Assembly: GCF_003268275.1 (NCBI RefSeq)
Contig: NZ_QLYR01000001.1
Location: 434,001 to 498,000, forward strand
DNA from: Hydrogeniiclostridium mannosilyticum
GTDB taxonomy: Bacteria; Bacillota; Clostridia; Oscillospirales; Acutalibacteraceae
Reading direction: 5' to 3'
DNA length: 64,000 nucleotides
The stretch's first letter is position 1, and each line of letters opens with the position of its first letter. The notes below the pieces were generated by a model that saw only the letters and a program-made list of their open reading frames with translations, was not told where the DNA came from and did not search any database. This document shows, in pieces, positions 34,718 to 44,160 of this stretch. Both the position numbers and the translations under genes were made by a program.

Positions 34718-35458
34718 ATGTCAGCTTTTAATGCCCCGACCGCCCATAACGGCGCCTGTCCTGGGGAGATCGCCGAAACCGTACTGATGCCCGGGGACCC
34801 CGCCCGTGCCAAATGGATTGCAGAAAATTACCTGCGGGAGGCCTTTTGCTTTAACCGCGTACGCAATATGCTTGGTTATACCGGTTATTGCGGCGGGCAG
34901 CGGATCTCTGTAATGGGCAGCGGTATGGGGATGCCCTCTATGGGTATTTATTCCTATGAGCTGTTTCATTTTTACGGCGTGCAAAACATCATTCGAATCG
35001 GCAGTGCGGGTGGAATCAGCGACTCCGTGGCCTTGCGGGACGTAATTGCCGTCCTGGGCGCGAGTACAGATTCCAACTACGCCAGCCAGTACAATCTGCC
35101 GGGCTCTTTCTGCCCTACTGCCAGCTTCCCCCTTCTGGAAAGGGCTGTAACCACGGCGCGGACCTTAAAAATTCCTGTACAGATCGGCAATGTACTCTCC
35201 TCTGATTTCTTCTACGGCGATGATGAACACGCACTTTTGCAATGGAAAAAGATGGGTGTTCTTGCCGTAGAGATGGAAACTGCCGCTTTATACATGAATG
35301 CAAGCCGCTGTGGCAAAAGCGCGCTTTCCCTTCTAACCGTCTCCGACTGCCCGCTTAGGGGAGAAGCGCTCTCCGCACAGGAACGGGAAACCGGCTTCCG
35401 GGCCATGGTAGAGCTCGCGCTTCTTGCCGCCGGCTGTACGCTGTCCAGCGAGGCCTAA
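34718..35458 (+). CDS. deoD: Purine-nucleoside phosphorylase (DeoD type)
   Basis: A 246-residue hexameric-type PNP of the NP-I family. MPGDPARAKWIAENYL near residue 25 binds phosphate, MGSGMGMPSMGIYSYELF near residue 68 and IRIGSAGG follow, and MGVLAVEMETAALY near residue 175 holds the Glu pair that binds ribose. The Asp in SDCPL fits the DeoD acid. It splits purine nucleosides with phosphate for salvage. Its upstream region carries the CIRCE element, whose role on this side is unclear. Confidence 0.95.
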   Translation: MSAFNAPTAHNGACPGEIAETVLMPGDPARAKWIAENYLREAFCFNRVRNMLGYTGYCGGQRISVMGSGMGMPSMGIYSYELFHFYGVQNIIRIGSAGGISDSVALRDVIAVLGASTDSNYASQYNLPGSFCPTASFPLLERAVTTARTLKIPVQIGNVLSSDFFYGDDEHALLQWKKMGVLAVEMETAALYMNASRCGKSALSLLTVSDCPLRGEALSAQERETGFRAMVELALLAAGCTLSSEA

Positions 35459-35482
35459 ATTCCTGGCTGCCCTAGAAAAACA

Positions 35483-35511
35483 TTGAATAACCGCAGCAAT
35501 AATGCTACAAT
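35483..35511 (+). promoter_or_regulatory. Promoter of recJ-rel operon
   Basis: TTGAAT (35483-35488), 17 bases and TACAAT (35506-35511). The leader to recJ is about 130 bases. Confidence 0.65.
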
Positions 35512-35650
35512 TAAATATTATAACCTACGGACTGAATTTTGTTCCGGTTTTTCGTTATCAATCTCTCTAGCAATGTTATTTTTACAGGGGAGCTGCTCAT
35601 CAACAGCAGCCATATCAGCAATCAGCAGGCACAAGGAGCAGTATGCTATT

Positions 35651-37708
35651 ATGAAACGTTGGAACTTTTTACCCCATGACCAGGCAAACACAAATAAATT
35701 GGCGGAGGAAAGCGGCCTTCCTTTGGTTCTTGCCGGTATTTTGTCGGCAAGAGGCATCGATGCGGCACGCCTGGAAAGCATGTTTCCAGGCAATGCCGGC
35801 TTGAGCGACCCTTTTCTCCTCGCCGATATGGACAAGGCTGTCCAACGGATCCAGGATGCCATTGAGGCCTTTGAAAAGATCGCCGTTTACGGGGACTACG
35901 ATGCCGACGGCGTTACTGCAACCGCCCTGCTGTATTCCTACCTTGAAACCTGCGGCGCCGATGTTCTCTATTATATCCCGGAACGGGATACCGAGGGCTA
36001 CGGCATGAACTGCGAGGCCATTGACCAGCTCGCAGCAGAAGGCGTACGCCTGATTATTACCGTTGACAATGGCATCGCCTCGGTTCCCGAGGTTCGGCAT
36101 GCCGCTGCACTCGGCATTGACGTTGTAATCACCGACCACCACCGCCCGCAGGCGGAGCTTCCACAGGCCTGTGCGGTCGTAAATCCGCACAGGCCTGATT
36201 GCCCCTCGTCTTATAAGGACTTTTCCGGTGTCGGCGTTGCCTTTAAGCTGGTCACCGCACTGGAGGGCGCCGTTGAAGGGAACGGCATTGATCTGCTCGA
36301 CAGCTACGCAGACCTGCTGGCAATCGGCACCATTGCGGACATTGTGCCCCTGACAGGTGAAAACCGCCTCTTTGTAATTCAGGGGCTGGAGCTGCTCGCA
36401 CAGCCCGACCGTCCCGGCCTTCGGGCGCTGGCAGAGCTGTGCGGCCTGGAGGAGAAAACGCTGACTGCCACGCGGGTAGCCTTTTCCATTGTTCCCTGCA
36501 TCAATGCCGCGGGCAGAATCGGTTCACCCGCCAGAGCCGTCCAGCTCCTGCTCTCCGAATACGCCGACGAGGCCTACCCGCTTGCCGAGGAACTTTACCA
36601 GGATAACACGTACCGCAAGCAAATTGAAAGTGATATCAGCGAACAGGCCATTGCTCTGCTCGAAAAAGAACCCCAACGACTGGACGAACCCATTCTTGTC
36701 GTTGAAGGCGCGGACTGGAACCCAGGGGTCATCGGCATTGTCGCCGCCCGTCTTTCCGGCCGGTACGGCAAGCCCTGTATGGTCATTTCCTGCTCCGGAG
36801 ATGAGGCAAAGGGCTCCGGGCGCAGCGTCGAGGGCTTTTCACTTTTCGAAGCCGTATGCGCTTGTAAGGGGTTCCTGACAAAATTCGGCGGCCATCCGAT
36901 GGCCGCGGGCATTTCTCTATGTACGGAGGCTGTCCCCGCATTCCGCCGGGCAATCAATGCCTACGCCGCCGGACAGCCCAGGGCCCTACCCTCTCTAACG
37001 GTGGACTGCGTATTAAACCCACAGGACCTCGGCCTGGAGATCCCCCGCGCCCTCCGGCTGCTTGAGCCCTTTGGCGAGGGAAATCCCCAGCCGTTGATCG
37101 GTGTGCTGAACATGAAGCTGACGGAGATCACACCCCTATCCGGCGGAAAGCACCTGCGCTTTACCTTTATGCAGAATGACTATATCATTCACTGCGTTAA
37201 ATTCAATATCACCGTTGAACAGTTTGAGTACCGCGCCGGCGACCTGCTGGACCTGGCAGTGACGCTGGAGGAACGGGACTACCACGGCGCGCCGCGGACC
37301 TCCATCCATCTACGGGCCTATAAACCGGCAGGGATGGACCTTCAGGCTGTTTTTGACGGTTGTACGCTTTGGGAGCGAGCACGCAGCGGTGCGCCGCTTT
37401 CAAAGAGGCAAAAAGAACGCCTGCTGCCAGCCCGGGAGGACTTTGCCGCATTATACCGTTATTTGCGCGGCATACCGGTTTTTTCCGGCGGCATCGAAGC
37501 ACTGCTGGCGCGTATGCCGCCGCACTTTTCCGCTGAACGGCTGCTGATCTGCTTAGACGTTTTACAGGAGCATAAGCTGATCCGCCGGGTACAATCCGGC
37601 CTGTATTGTGAAACCTCCATTCTTCCGGCAGCCCAAAAGGTGGATTTATTTCAATCCAACATTTTAAATCAGATATCCAATGCTTCGGAAACCACGGAAG
37701 GGGAGTGA
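35651..37708 (+). CDS. recJ: Single-stranded-DNA-specific exonuclease RecJ
   Basis: A 685-residue DHH-family 5-prime to 3-prime exonuclease. Motif I VYGDYDADGVTATAL lies near residue 80, motif with VDNGIAS near residue 138, DHH in VVITDHHRPQ near residue 158, and the DHHA1 part with GGHPMAAGISL near residue 415. The C-terminal OB-fold and an extra 150-residue tail are typical of the Firmicute form. ATG at 35651 (MKRWNFLP) begins the conserved N-terminus with AAGGAG upstream; earlier in-frame codons belong to the leader. rel follows after four bases. Confidence 0.95.
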   Translation: MKRWNFLPHDQANTNKLAEESGLPLVLAGILSARGIDAARLESMFPGNAGLSDPFLLADMDKAVQRIQDAIEAFEKIAVYGDYDADGVTATALLYSYLETCGADVLYYIPERDTEGYGMNCEAIDQLAAEGVRLIITVDNGIASVPEVRHAAALGIDVVITDHHRPQAELPQACAVVNPHRPDCPSSYKDFSGVGVAFKLVTALEGAVEGNGIDLLDSYADLLAIGTIADIVPLTGENRLFVIQGLELLAQPDRPGLRALAELCGLEEKTLTATRVAFSIVPCINAAGRIGSPARAVQLLLSEYADEAYPLAEELYQDNTYRKQIESDISEQAIALLEKEPQRLDEPILVVEGADWNPGVIGIVAARLSGRYGKPCMVISCSGDEAKGSGRSVEGFSLFEAVCACKGFLTKFGGHPMAAGISLCTEAVPAFRRAINAYAAGQPRALPSLTVDCVLNPQDLGLEIPRALRLLEPFGEGNPQPLIGVLNMKLTEITPLSGGKHLRFTFMQNDYIIHCVKFNITVEQFEYRAGDLLDLAVTLEERDYHGAPRTSIHLRAYKPAGMDLQAVFDGCTLWERARSGAPLSKRQKERLLPAREDFAALYRYLRGIPVFSGGIEALLARMPPHFSAERLLICLDVLQEHKLIRRVQSGLYCETSILPAAQKVDLFQSNILNQISNASETTEGE

Positions 37709-37712
37709 CGAC

Positions 37713-39893
37713 ATGGCGGAGGCTCTACAGACTTATGAAGACCTGAAAAAGCTGCTGCAAAACAGCGAGCGCGATTACGACATGGAATTAATCGACCGGG
37801 CATACCATCTGGCGGATGACAGCCATTCCGGGCAAAAGCGCCTCTCCGGCGATTCCTATATCAGCCATCCCGTTGCGGTTGCCTGTATTTTGGTTGAGCT
37901 TGGCATGGATTCCGAGTCCATTGCAGCCGGCCTTCTGCACGACGTTGTTGAGGACACACCAATTACCTTAGAGCAGATTAGCAGGGGTTTCGGCGAGGAC
38001 ATTGCCAAGCTTATCAACGGCGTTACCAAGCTGGGGCGCATCCCCTATTCCTCCCGGGAAGAGCAGCAGGCCGAGAACATCCGTAAAATGCTTATCGCCA
38101 TGGCCGAGGATATCCGCGTCATCATCATCAAGCTGGCAGACCGCCTGCACAATATGCGAACCGGGCGCTTCTGGAAACCGCAAACACAGCGGGACAAAGC
38201 CCTGGAGAACATGGAGGTTTATGCCCCCATCGCGCATCGGCTCGGCATCCGGGCCGTCAAGGAGGAGCTTGAGGATCTTTCCCTGCGCTATCTGGACCCC
38301 ATCGCCTACCAGGAAATTGAAAGCGGCCTGGCTCTTCACCGCAATGAGCGCGAGGCCTTTATTGAAGAGACCAAGGCCCATATTCGTGAGCGCGTCTCCC
38401 AGCTGATTCCTAACGTGTACCTGGAGGGGCGTGTAAAAAGCGTAAACGGAATTTACCGCAAAATGTTTATACAAGGCAAAAACATGGACCAGATTTATGA
38501 CATCTACGCGGTCCGCGTTATTGTCGACACTGTAAACGACTGCTACAATGTGCTGGGCATCATCCACGACATGTACCGCCCGCTGCCGAACCGTTTCAAA
38601 GACTATATCTCCACCCCTAAGCCCAATATGTATCAGTCGCTGCACACAACAGTTATCGGCAAGGAGGGCATCCCCTTCGAGGTTCAGATCCGTACCTGGG
38701 AGATGCACCACACCGCCGAATACGGCATTGCCGCCCACTGGAAATATAAGCTCGGCATCTCTAGGGGCGACTCGCTGGAGCAGCGGCTCTCCTGGATCCG
38801 CCAGATGCTGGAAAATCAAAAGGAGAGCGGCGACGCGACGGACCTTGTACGGACTATTAAGTCCGACCTTGCCCCGGAGGAGGTCTTTGTCTTTACGCCA
38901 AAGGGCGAGGTCATCAACCTGCCCTCGGGTTCTACTGTCATCGATTTTGCCTATGCCATTCACAGCGCCGTCGGCAACCGGATGGTCGGCGCAAAGGTTG
39001 ACAAGAAAATTGTTCCCATTGACTATAAAGTCAAGACCGGCGAGATCATTGAAATCCTCACCACCAAGGAGGTTGGACGCGGCCCCAGCCGCGACTGGCT
39101 TAAAATAGTTAAAACCAGCGAGGCCCGCAATAAAATCCGGCAATGGTTCAAGCGCGAAAAAAGGGATGAAAACATCGCCGAAGGCAAGGCCGAGCTGGAA
39201 CGTGAGTTCAAGCGGAACAACATTGATTTTACCGAAGAGGAGCTCTCCTCATTTTTGCAGCAAATTGGCAAAAAGCAAAGCTGTCAAACGGACGACGATG
39301 TCTATGCCGCCATTGGGTACGGCGGTATTCAGCTGTGGAAGCTGATGCCAAAGGTCCGGGAGGAATATCAAAAAACGCACCGCCAGGCAAAAGACTCCGA
39401 GCTCCCCGAATTGCCCACGGTGCCTGAAGCGCCAAAAAAGGCTGCCGAAGGTGTGATTGTCGACGGGATGGAGAATTGCCTGATTAAATTTTCGCGCTGC
39501 TGCAACCCGCTCCCCGGTGATGAGATTATCGGCTTCATTACCCGTGGCTTCGGCGTATCCATCCACAAGCGTTCCTGCAGTAATGTCCCGCGGAAAATCA
39601 GCGAGGCTGCCGAACCGGAGCGCTGGGTAAACGTCCATTGGGCAGGGACGGTAAAAGAGGATTTTAAATCCACCCTTGAGATCATAGCGACAGACCGCTC
39701 GGGCTTGCTGGCAGACGTTACCCAGCAGCTGTTCAACATGCATATTGCCATTCACTCCCTAAACTCCCGTGAAACCAAGGACGGCGGCGCGGTAATTACC
39801 GCTACCATCACGATTCATGGGCTGGAGCACCTACAAAGCATTATCGCCCGGCTGTCGGGTATTGAGGGCGTCTACTCCGTGCGCCGGAGCTGA
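37713..39893 (+). CDS. rel: Bifunctional (p)ppGpp synthetase/hydrolase (Rel/SpoT)
   Basis: A 726-residue long RSH protein. The HD hydrolase domain (about 25-180) has HPVAVACILVEL and LLHDVVEDT. The synthetase domain (about 235-350) has RFKDYISTPKPNMYQSLHTT and EVQIRTWEMHHTAEYGIAAH. The TGS domain (about 390-450) starts VFVFTPKGEVINLP. A helical and Cys-bearing zinc-finger part (FSRCCNPLPGD) and a C-terminal ACT domain complete it. Both catalytic halves look intact, so it should make and degrade the alarmone. The ATG at 37713 follows GGGGAG; recJ ends four bases before. Confidence 0.97.
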   Translation: MAEALQTYEDLKKLLQNSERDYDMELIDRAYHLADDSHSGQKRLSGDSYISHPVAVACILVELGMDSESIAAGLLHDVVEDTPITLEQISRGFGEDIAKLINGVTKLGRIPYSSREEQQAENIRKMLIAMAEDIRVIIIKLADRLHNMRTGRFWKPQTQRDKALENMEVYAPIAHRLGIRAVKEELEDLSLRYLDPIAYQEIESGLALHRNEREAFIEETKAHIRERVSQLIPNVYLEGRVKSVNGIYRKMFIQGKNMDQIYDIYAVRVIVDTVNDCYNVLGIIHDMYRPLPNRFKDYISTPKPNMYQSLHTTVIGKEGIPFEVQIRTWEMHHTAEYGIAAHWKYKLGISRGDSLEQRLSWIRQMLENQKESGDATDLVRTIKSDLAPEEVFVFTPKGEVINLPSGSTVIDFAYAIHSAVGNRMVGAKVDKKIVPIDYKVKTGEIIEILTTKEVGRGPSRDWLKIVKTSEARNKIRQWFKREKRDENIAEGKAELEREFKRNNIDFTEEELSSFLQQIGKKQSCQTDDDVYAAIGYGGIQLWKLMPKVREEYQKTHRQAKDSELPELPTVPEAPKKAAEGVIVDGMENCLIKFSRCCNPLPGDEIIGFITRGFGVSIHKRSCSNVPRKISEAAEPERWVNVHWAGTVKEDFKSTLEIIATDRSGLLADVTQQLFNMHIAIHSLNSRETKDGGAVITATITIHGLEHLQSIIARLSGIEGVYSVRRS

Positions 39894-39911
39894 CGAGAAA
39901 GGACGGTTTAA

Positions 39912-40541
39912 ATGAAAATTAAACGGATAACGGGCGGCATGCTGCCCGTCAACTGCTATTTACTCACCGACGATGCCACCGGTGAAACCGCGGTTATCGA
40001 CCCCGGATTTTTCAGCCCTGAGCTTGCCGACGCCATCTGGCAGGCCGGTTCAAAAAATATTAAGGCCATCCTGCTGACCCACGGCCACTTCGACCACACC
40101 GGCGGCCTGGCACAGGTACACCGGATGACCGGCGCCAAAATCTATATTGGCAGAGAGGACGCCGCATTTCTTCACGACCCTGCGCTCAGCCTGTCCAGCA
40201 TGCTGTCCGCCGCTCCACAGCCTGTCATTACCCCGGACGTTCTTATTTCCGAAGGCGACAGCATCCCGCTGGGCGGCCTGTCCATTCGGGCGCTCCATAC
40301 GCCGGGCCACACGGCTGGCAGCTATTGCTACCTTGTAGGGGATGCGCTTTTTTCCGGCGACACGCTGTTTCAGCAGAGCTGTGGCAGAACTGATTTTCCC
40401 ACCGGAGATTCCGCCGCGATGGCCAGATCTCTGCGCCGGCTGGCGGATCTGCCAGGCAACCTCCAGGTTTACCCCGGGCACGAGGGCGAAACCACTTTGG
40501 ATATGGAGCGGCGCTTTAATCCCTATATGCAGAACAATTAA
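39912..40541 (+). CDS. MBL-fold hydrolase, glyoxalase II-like (YcbL/GloB type)
   Basis: A 209-residue metallo-beta-lactamase-fold protein. LLTHGHFDHTGG (HxHxDH) lies near residue 57, LHTPGHTAGSYCYLVGD near residue 136, GDTLFQQSCGRTDFP follows, and YPGHEGETTLD supplies the last His. These match the small YcbL-like glyoxalase II group. The substrate may be a thioester, but hydrolysis has been shown only for a few members. It lies in the recJ-rel operon direction, 18 bases after rel, an arrangement seen in many Clostridia. Confidence 0.9.
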   Translation: MKIKRITGGMLPVNCYLLTDDATGETAVIDPGFFSPELADAIWQAGSKNIKAILLTHGHFDHTGGLAQVHRMTGAKIYIGREDAAFLHDPALSLSSMLSAAPQPVITPDVLISEGDSIPLGGLSIRALHTPGHTAGSYCYLVGDALFSGDTLFQQSCGRTDFPTGDSAAMARSLRRLADLPGNLQVYPGHEGETTLDMERRFNPYMQNN

Positions 40542-40553
40542 TCACCAGAGCAG

Positions 40554-40581
40554 AGCGGCTTTTATGCCGCTTTCGTTATTT
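40554..40581 (+). terminator. Weak terminator between the MBL gene and hemZ
   Basis: AGCGGC-TTTTAT-GCCGCT is followed by TTCGTTATTT. The stem is only six bases, so read-through into hemZ is likely. Confidence 0.5.
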
Positions 40582-40652
40582 CATTTATTTATTGCCCGCT
40601 GGGCGGTCCTGCCACCGGAGCCTATTATCTTTGACCTTTCAGGAGTGATCAC

Positions 40653-42158
40653 GTGATCTTAATTATTGACGGCCATTCCTTCCACTATGAGATGGAAAAC
40701 CTATGCCGTTTATTTTTCCACCACGAAAAAATAGAAGTGCGCAAAGAGCTGCCGCCACTTCAGGAAACCCCCGGCGCCCTTGCCGTATTGACAGCACTGC
40801 GCCAGGAGAGCGGCACCGCTGCCATCACGGTAGAGCTGTGGGAGCCGGGCGGGGAAAAGCAGCGCTATTGTGAGACGCTGAAGGGTCCCCAGGCCACGGA
40901 TTCCGGCGCACAGGAGCTTTGCATGGGCCGTCTGCTCTTTAAGGCACTGTCCCAGCTGAGAGGCTTCCGCCCTCAGTGGGGCATTATTACCGGGGTCCGG
41001 CCTGTCAAGCTGCTGCGCGCACTGTGTGAAAAATCAGGCGAAGACCAGGCCGCTGCTGATTTTCAACAGATCTACCTGGCCTCCCCAGAAAAGGTACAGC
41101 TTAGTCTGGCTACAATGAAAAATGAACAGAAAATTCTTGAGCGTTCCAAGCCAAACGCTTTCAGTCTGTACATTTCCATTCCCTTTTGCCCTACCCGCTG
41201 CTCATACTGCTCCTTTGTTTCTTCCTCTGTAGAAAAAACGATGAAGCTGATTCCCGCCTATGTGGAGCTTTTATGCCAAGAGATTGCCGCCGCTGGCGCG
41301 TGTGCTGGGCGGCTGGGCCTCCATTTGGAAACCGTCTATTTCGGCGGCGGGACTCCGACCACGCTGGAAGCCGGGCAGCTAAACACCTTGCTAAAGGCCG
41401 TGCATACCCACTTTGACCTGTCCGGCTGCCGTGAATTTACCGTGGAGGCCGGCAGGCCCGACACCATCACGCCGGAAAAGCTCAAGGCCCTTTCACAGAA
41501 TCAAGTAACGCGCATCAGCATAAACCCACAAACCCTGGACGACCGGATTTTAAAAATTATCGGCCGCCGCCATACCGCGCAGCAGACCCTGGATGCCTTT
41601 GCCCTTGCGCGCCGTCTCGGTTTTCAGAATATCAATATGGATCTCATCGCCGGCCTGCCGGGGGACAGCGCCGCAGGCTTCGGACATACACTGGACCAGG
41701 TGCTTGCATTAAACCCGGAGAGCATCACCGTACACACACTCGCACTAAAGCGCTCCTCCCATATCTACCAAGAGGAAAATGGTGAAAGCGCCGGAGCCGC
41801 TGAAACAGCCCGTATGCTTGCCTATGTGCAGCAGAGGCTTCCGGCCCGGGGATATGAGCCCTACTATTTATACCGGCAAAGCCGTATGGTTGGCAATCTT
41901 GAAAATGTCGGGTGGGCCCGGCCGGGCGCCGAAAGCCCGTATAATGTCTTTATTATGGACGAATCTCAAACTATCCTGGGCTGCGGGGCCGGAGCCGTTA
42001 CAAAGGTCAAGGACCCTCACAGTGAAAATTTAGAACGTATTTTTAACTTCAAGCATCCATATGAATATATAGACCGTTTTAATGAAATCATTGCCAGGAA
42101 AGAACAGGTAGATCAACTCTATGAAAAATTCAATCGAGCAATACGCACACTACGCTGA
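40653..42158 (+). CDS. hemZ: Radical SAM coproporphyrinogen III oxidase-like protein HemZ
   Basis: A 501-residue radical SAM protein. An N-terminal domain of about 165 residues precedes ISIPFCPTRCSYCSFVS (CxxxCxxC cluster) near residue 180. YFGGGTPTTLEAGQL near residue 230 and VTRISINPQTLDD near residue 285 follow. The C-terminal HemN-like region ends with an ARPGAESPYNVFIMDE patch. HemZ is annotated as an oxygen-independent coproporphyrinogen dehydrogenase, but in heme-lacking anaerobes its true role is unclear. GTG start at 40653 follows AGGAG by seven bases. The last 38 bases overlap the kinase gene. Confidence 0.9.
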   Translation: MILIIDGHSFHYEMENLCRLFFHHEKIEVRKELPPLQETPGALAVLTALRQESGTAAITVELWEPGGEKQRYCETLKGPQATDSGAQELCMGRLLFKALSQLRGFRPQWGIITGVRPVKLLRALCEKSGEDQAAADFQQIYLASPEKVQLSLATMKNEQKILERSKPNAFSLYISIPFCPTRCSYCSFVSSSVEKTMKLIPAYVELLCQEIAAAGACAGRLGLHLETVYFGGGTPTTLEAGQLNTLLKAVHTHFDLSGCREFTVEAGRPDTITPEKLKALSQNQVTRISINPQTLDDRILKIIGRRHTAQQTLDAFALARRLGFQNINMDLIAGLPGDSAAGFGHTLDQVLALNPESITVHTLALKRSSHIYQEENGESAGAAETARMLAYVQQRLPARGYEPYYLYRQSRMVGNLENVGWARPGAESPYNVFIMDESQTILGCGAGAVTKVKDPHSENLERIFNFKHPYEYIDRFNEIIARKEQVDQLYEKFNRAIRTLR

Positions 42159-43080
42159 TACGGTTCAGCAAATCAACCGCTATGCCGCGCTCCCAGGCGA
42201 CTTTATCCAACGTGTGGAGGAAAAATACCAGAACAGCCTGGCCGAGCTTGCCAATGCTGTTCTTGCACGCTGCCTGCCGCACCGCGTCCATACGATCATG
42301 CTCTCAGGGCCGTCCAGCAGCAGCAAGACCACCACCGCCCATCAGCTGGTAGCGCGTTTTCAGCAGAAAGGCCGGGAAGCTGTGCTGATTTCCCTGGACG
42401 ATTTCTACCTGGGCGACGAGCATACGCCGTTGGATGCCGATGGAAAGCCAGATTATGAGACCGTAGATGCCCTGAATATTGAGCTGCTAAACGACTGCCT
42501 GCTGAGCCTAATGCAGCATGGTGCCTGCAACCTGCCGGTTTTTGATTTTACGCACCACCGCCCGCTTGCCGAGACGCGCCCGATTGAGCTGAGGCCGGAT
42601 GCCATCGCCGTTGTGGAGGGAATCCATGCCCTGAACCCCCGGATTGTCCAGCGACTGCCCAGGCAGGACCTGACCAAGATATATATTAGTGTGAAGCAGG
42701 GAATCAGCGACCGCGGGCAGGCCCTGTTGACGCCTAATGACATTCGTCTCATCCGCCGCATTGTACGCGACCACCAGTTCCGCAGCATGCCGCCGGTGGG
42801 CACCCTTGCCATGTGGCCCTCCGTAATGTCCGGCGAGTACCGCTACATTAAGCCATACCGGCGCGAGGCCGACTTCACCATCAATTCCTTCCACTCCTAC
42901 GAGCCCTGCGTTTTCCGCAGCCTGCTCACGCCGTTACTTTCCACTGTTCCACCGGGCAGCGAGCACGAGCAAAGGGCCCGGCAGCTTCAGCAGGCACTGG
43001 CACTCTTCACCCCCATCCCCTTTTCTCTTGTGCCGCCTGAGTCCGTGCTGTGGGAATTTATTGGAAACCCGGCGGCATGA
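42121..43080 (+). CDS. Uridine kinase-like nucleoside kinase
   Basis: A 319-residue P-loop kinase. MLSGPSSSSKTTTAHQLVA near residue 60 is Walker A, and SLDDFYLG near residue 92, the VFDFTHHRP patch and VVEGIHALNP (Walker B-like) follow, as in the kinase part of Udk-like proteins. The separate TGS-bearing N-terminal region of long family members is absent. It would phosphorylate a nucleoside for salvage; uridine is the default guess. Its start lies inside hemZ by 38 bases, with a weak ribosome site, implying translational coupling. Confidence 0.88.
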   Translation: MKNSIEQYAHYADTVQQINRYAALPGDFIQRVEEKYQNSLAELANAVLARCLPHRVHTIMLSGPSSSSKTTTAHQLVARFQQKGREAVLISLDDFYLGDEHTPLDADGKPDYETVDALNIELLNDCLLSLMQHGACNLPVFDFTHHRPLAETRPIELRPDAIAVVEGIHALNPRIVQRLPRQDLTKIYISVKQGISDRGQALLTPNDIRLIRRIVRDHQFRSMPPVGTLAMWPSVMSGEYRYIKPYRREADFTINSFHSYEPCVFRSLLTPLLSTVPPGSEHEQRARQLQQALALFTPIPFSLVPPESVLWEFIGNPAA

Positions 43081-43114
43081 GCCCTGTAGCCATGCTTTGT
43101 TCATACTTCTTCTC

Positions 43115-43143
43115 TTGTTTTTCTTTTTAAAAGATGGTATAAT
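43115..43143 (+). promoter_or_regulatory. Promoter of the zinc-ribbon protein gene
   Basis: TTGTTT (43115-43120), 17 bases and TATAAT (43138-43143). Confidence 0.7.
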
Positions 43144-43174
43144 TGTGCAAACTATAGATGGGAGCGTGATTTTT

Positions 43175-43573
43175 GTGGGACTTTTTGAAGACGTTGTTAT
43201 TAACGCCAAATCAGCCGTCTCTGTTGTCGGAAAAAAGGCCGGGGAAATCGTTGATATATCCAAGCTCAGGATCACTGCTGCGGACTTAAACAACGAAATT
43301 TCCAAACGCTTTGAATCGCTTGGAAGAGTTATTTATGATGCTAAAAAAACTGAAAACGATACCAGTGACCTGGTGACGGAATGCATTTCTGCAATTGACG
43401 ATCTGTATGAACAGCTCGATGCCGTCAACGAACAGATAATTGCCCTGCGCAAAAAAACAATCTGTAGAAACTGTGGTGCAATCAACCCGCAGGATTCTAT
43501 TTTTTGCAGTAAATGCGGCAACAGGCTTGTCAATGACGGGCCGTCAGCCGATGAAAACAGCGAAGGCAAATAA
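43175..43573 (+). CDS. Small zinc-ribbon protein with coiled-coil N-terminus
   Basis: A 132-residue protein, GTG start at 43175 ten bases after GGAG. Residues 1-92 form a charged helical/coiled-coil region beginning MGLFEDVVINAKSAVSVV. They are followed by a classic zinc ribbon, CRNCGAINPQDSIFCSKCG (two CxxC pairs), and an acidic tail. It is cytoplasmic and probably a regulatory or scaffolding protein. It has its own promoter. It is the last chromosomal-looking gene before the accessory region. The function is unknown. Confidence 0.8.
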   Translation: MGLFEDVVINAKSAVSVVGKKAGEIVDISKLRITAADLNNEISKRFESLGRVIYDAKKTENDTSDLVTECISAIDDLYEQLDAVNEQIIALRKKTICRNCGAINPQDSIFCSKCGNRLVNDGPSADENSEGK

Positions 43574-43606
43574 AAGCGCCGCATAAATGAAGGCGGCCTT
43601 CTACTT

Positions 43607-43621
43607 AAAAAGCCGGGGAAT
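43607..43621 (+). repeat. Candidate left terminal inverted repeat of the element
   Basis: AAAAAGCCGGGGAAT is the exact reverse complement of 50282-50296. Both copies lie inside terminator-like hairpins, so the match may be chance. Confidence 0.35.
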
Positions 43622-43680
43622 ATCTCTCCGGCCCGAAAAGGAAGTATAAGGGCAGAGGGAACCGGCATAAGGGAAGGAAA

Positions 43681-43710
43681 AGGACAGGCGGAAACGCCTG
43701 TCCTATCTTT
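43681..43710 (+). terminator. Perfect hairpin with GAAA loop
   Basis: AGGACAGGCG-GAAA-CGCCTGTCCT, then ATCTTT. It probably ends transcription from the zinc-ribbon gene side. Confidence 0.65.
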
Positions 43711-43910
43711 ATGCGTCCAAACGGTTCAAATTCTGTCATACTAAGAGTGAGGCGGGAAACTGCGGAAGGGAACAAGCAGCGGAGAACAAAGAGGGAAGCA
43801 AGTAACGCGGAAGAAGGACGGAGAGACCGGAGAAACAGACGGGGAAAAGCAGAAAAACCAGCCTCGCCGCCTGACGAAACTTCGAACCTTTCGTCGGGCG
43901 GGCCACTGCG

Positions 43911-43948
43911 GGCGGCGCTCCCATAAATTGGGGGCGCCGCTTTTCTGC
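43911..43948 (+). terminator. GC-rich hairpin terminator in the element's left part
   Basis: GCGGCGC...GCGCCGC with CCC/GGG inside is followed by TTTTCTGCGTTT. Confidence 0.6.
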
Positions 43949-44045
43949 GTTTATTGAGAGTTATCAGCATTCGTCATACTAAAGATGTAGCATGAAAAGA
44001 CGAAGGGAGTGAAAAAAGCAGTGGCCTACCTTGACGATAAAGAGG

Positions 44046-44160
44046 CGGCTAAAGGGTTCGAAGAGCAGCGGCCCCGTCCAGACGGATAACGGCGGCAAAC
44101 GGTTCGAAGAAGCAGTGACCTGTCCGAGCGATATAGCGGTAACTGGTTCGAAGGAAGCAC
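44046..44160 (+). repeat. Three direct repeats around GGTTCGAAG upstream of the integrase gene
   Basis: GGTTCGAAG occurs at 44055, 44101 and 44145, spaced 46 and 44 bases, with flanking similarity (GCGGC/GCGGT before, AAGCA/GAGCA after). The core TTCGAA is a palindrome. They lie 250-360 bases upstream of the integrase and could be protein-binding iterons or recombinase arm sites. Confidence 0.55.

Noticed and set aside
43733-43990. CATACTA as sigma-F/G promoters inside the element
   Set aside because: No GHATR-type -35 sequence at 17-18 bases is present upstream of these copies.
44046-44160. A short CRISPR-like array
   Set aside because: Only three nine-base repeats, diverged flanks and no cas genes.
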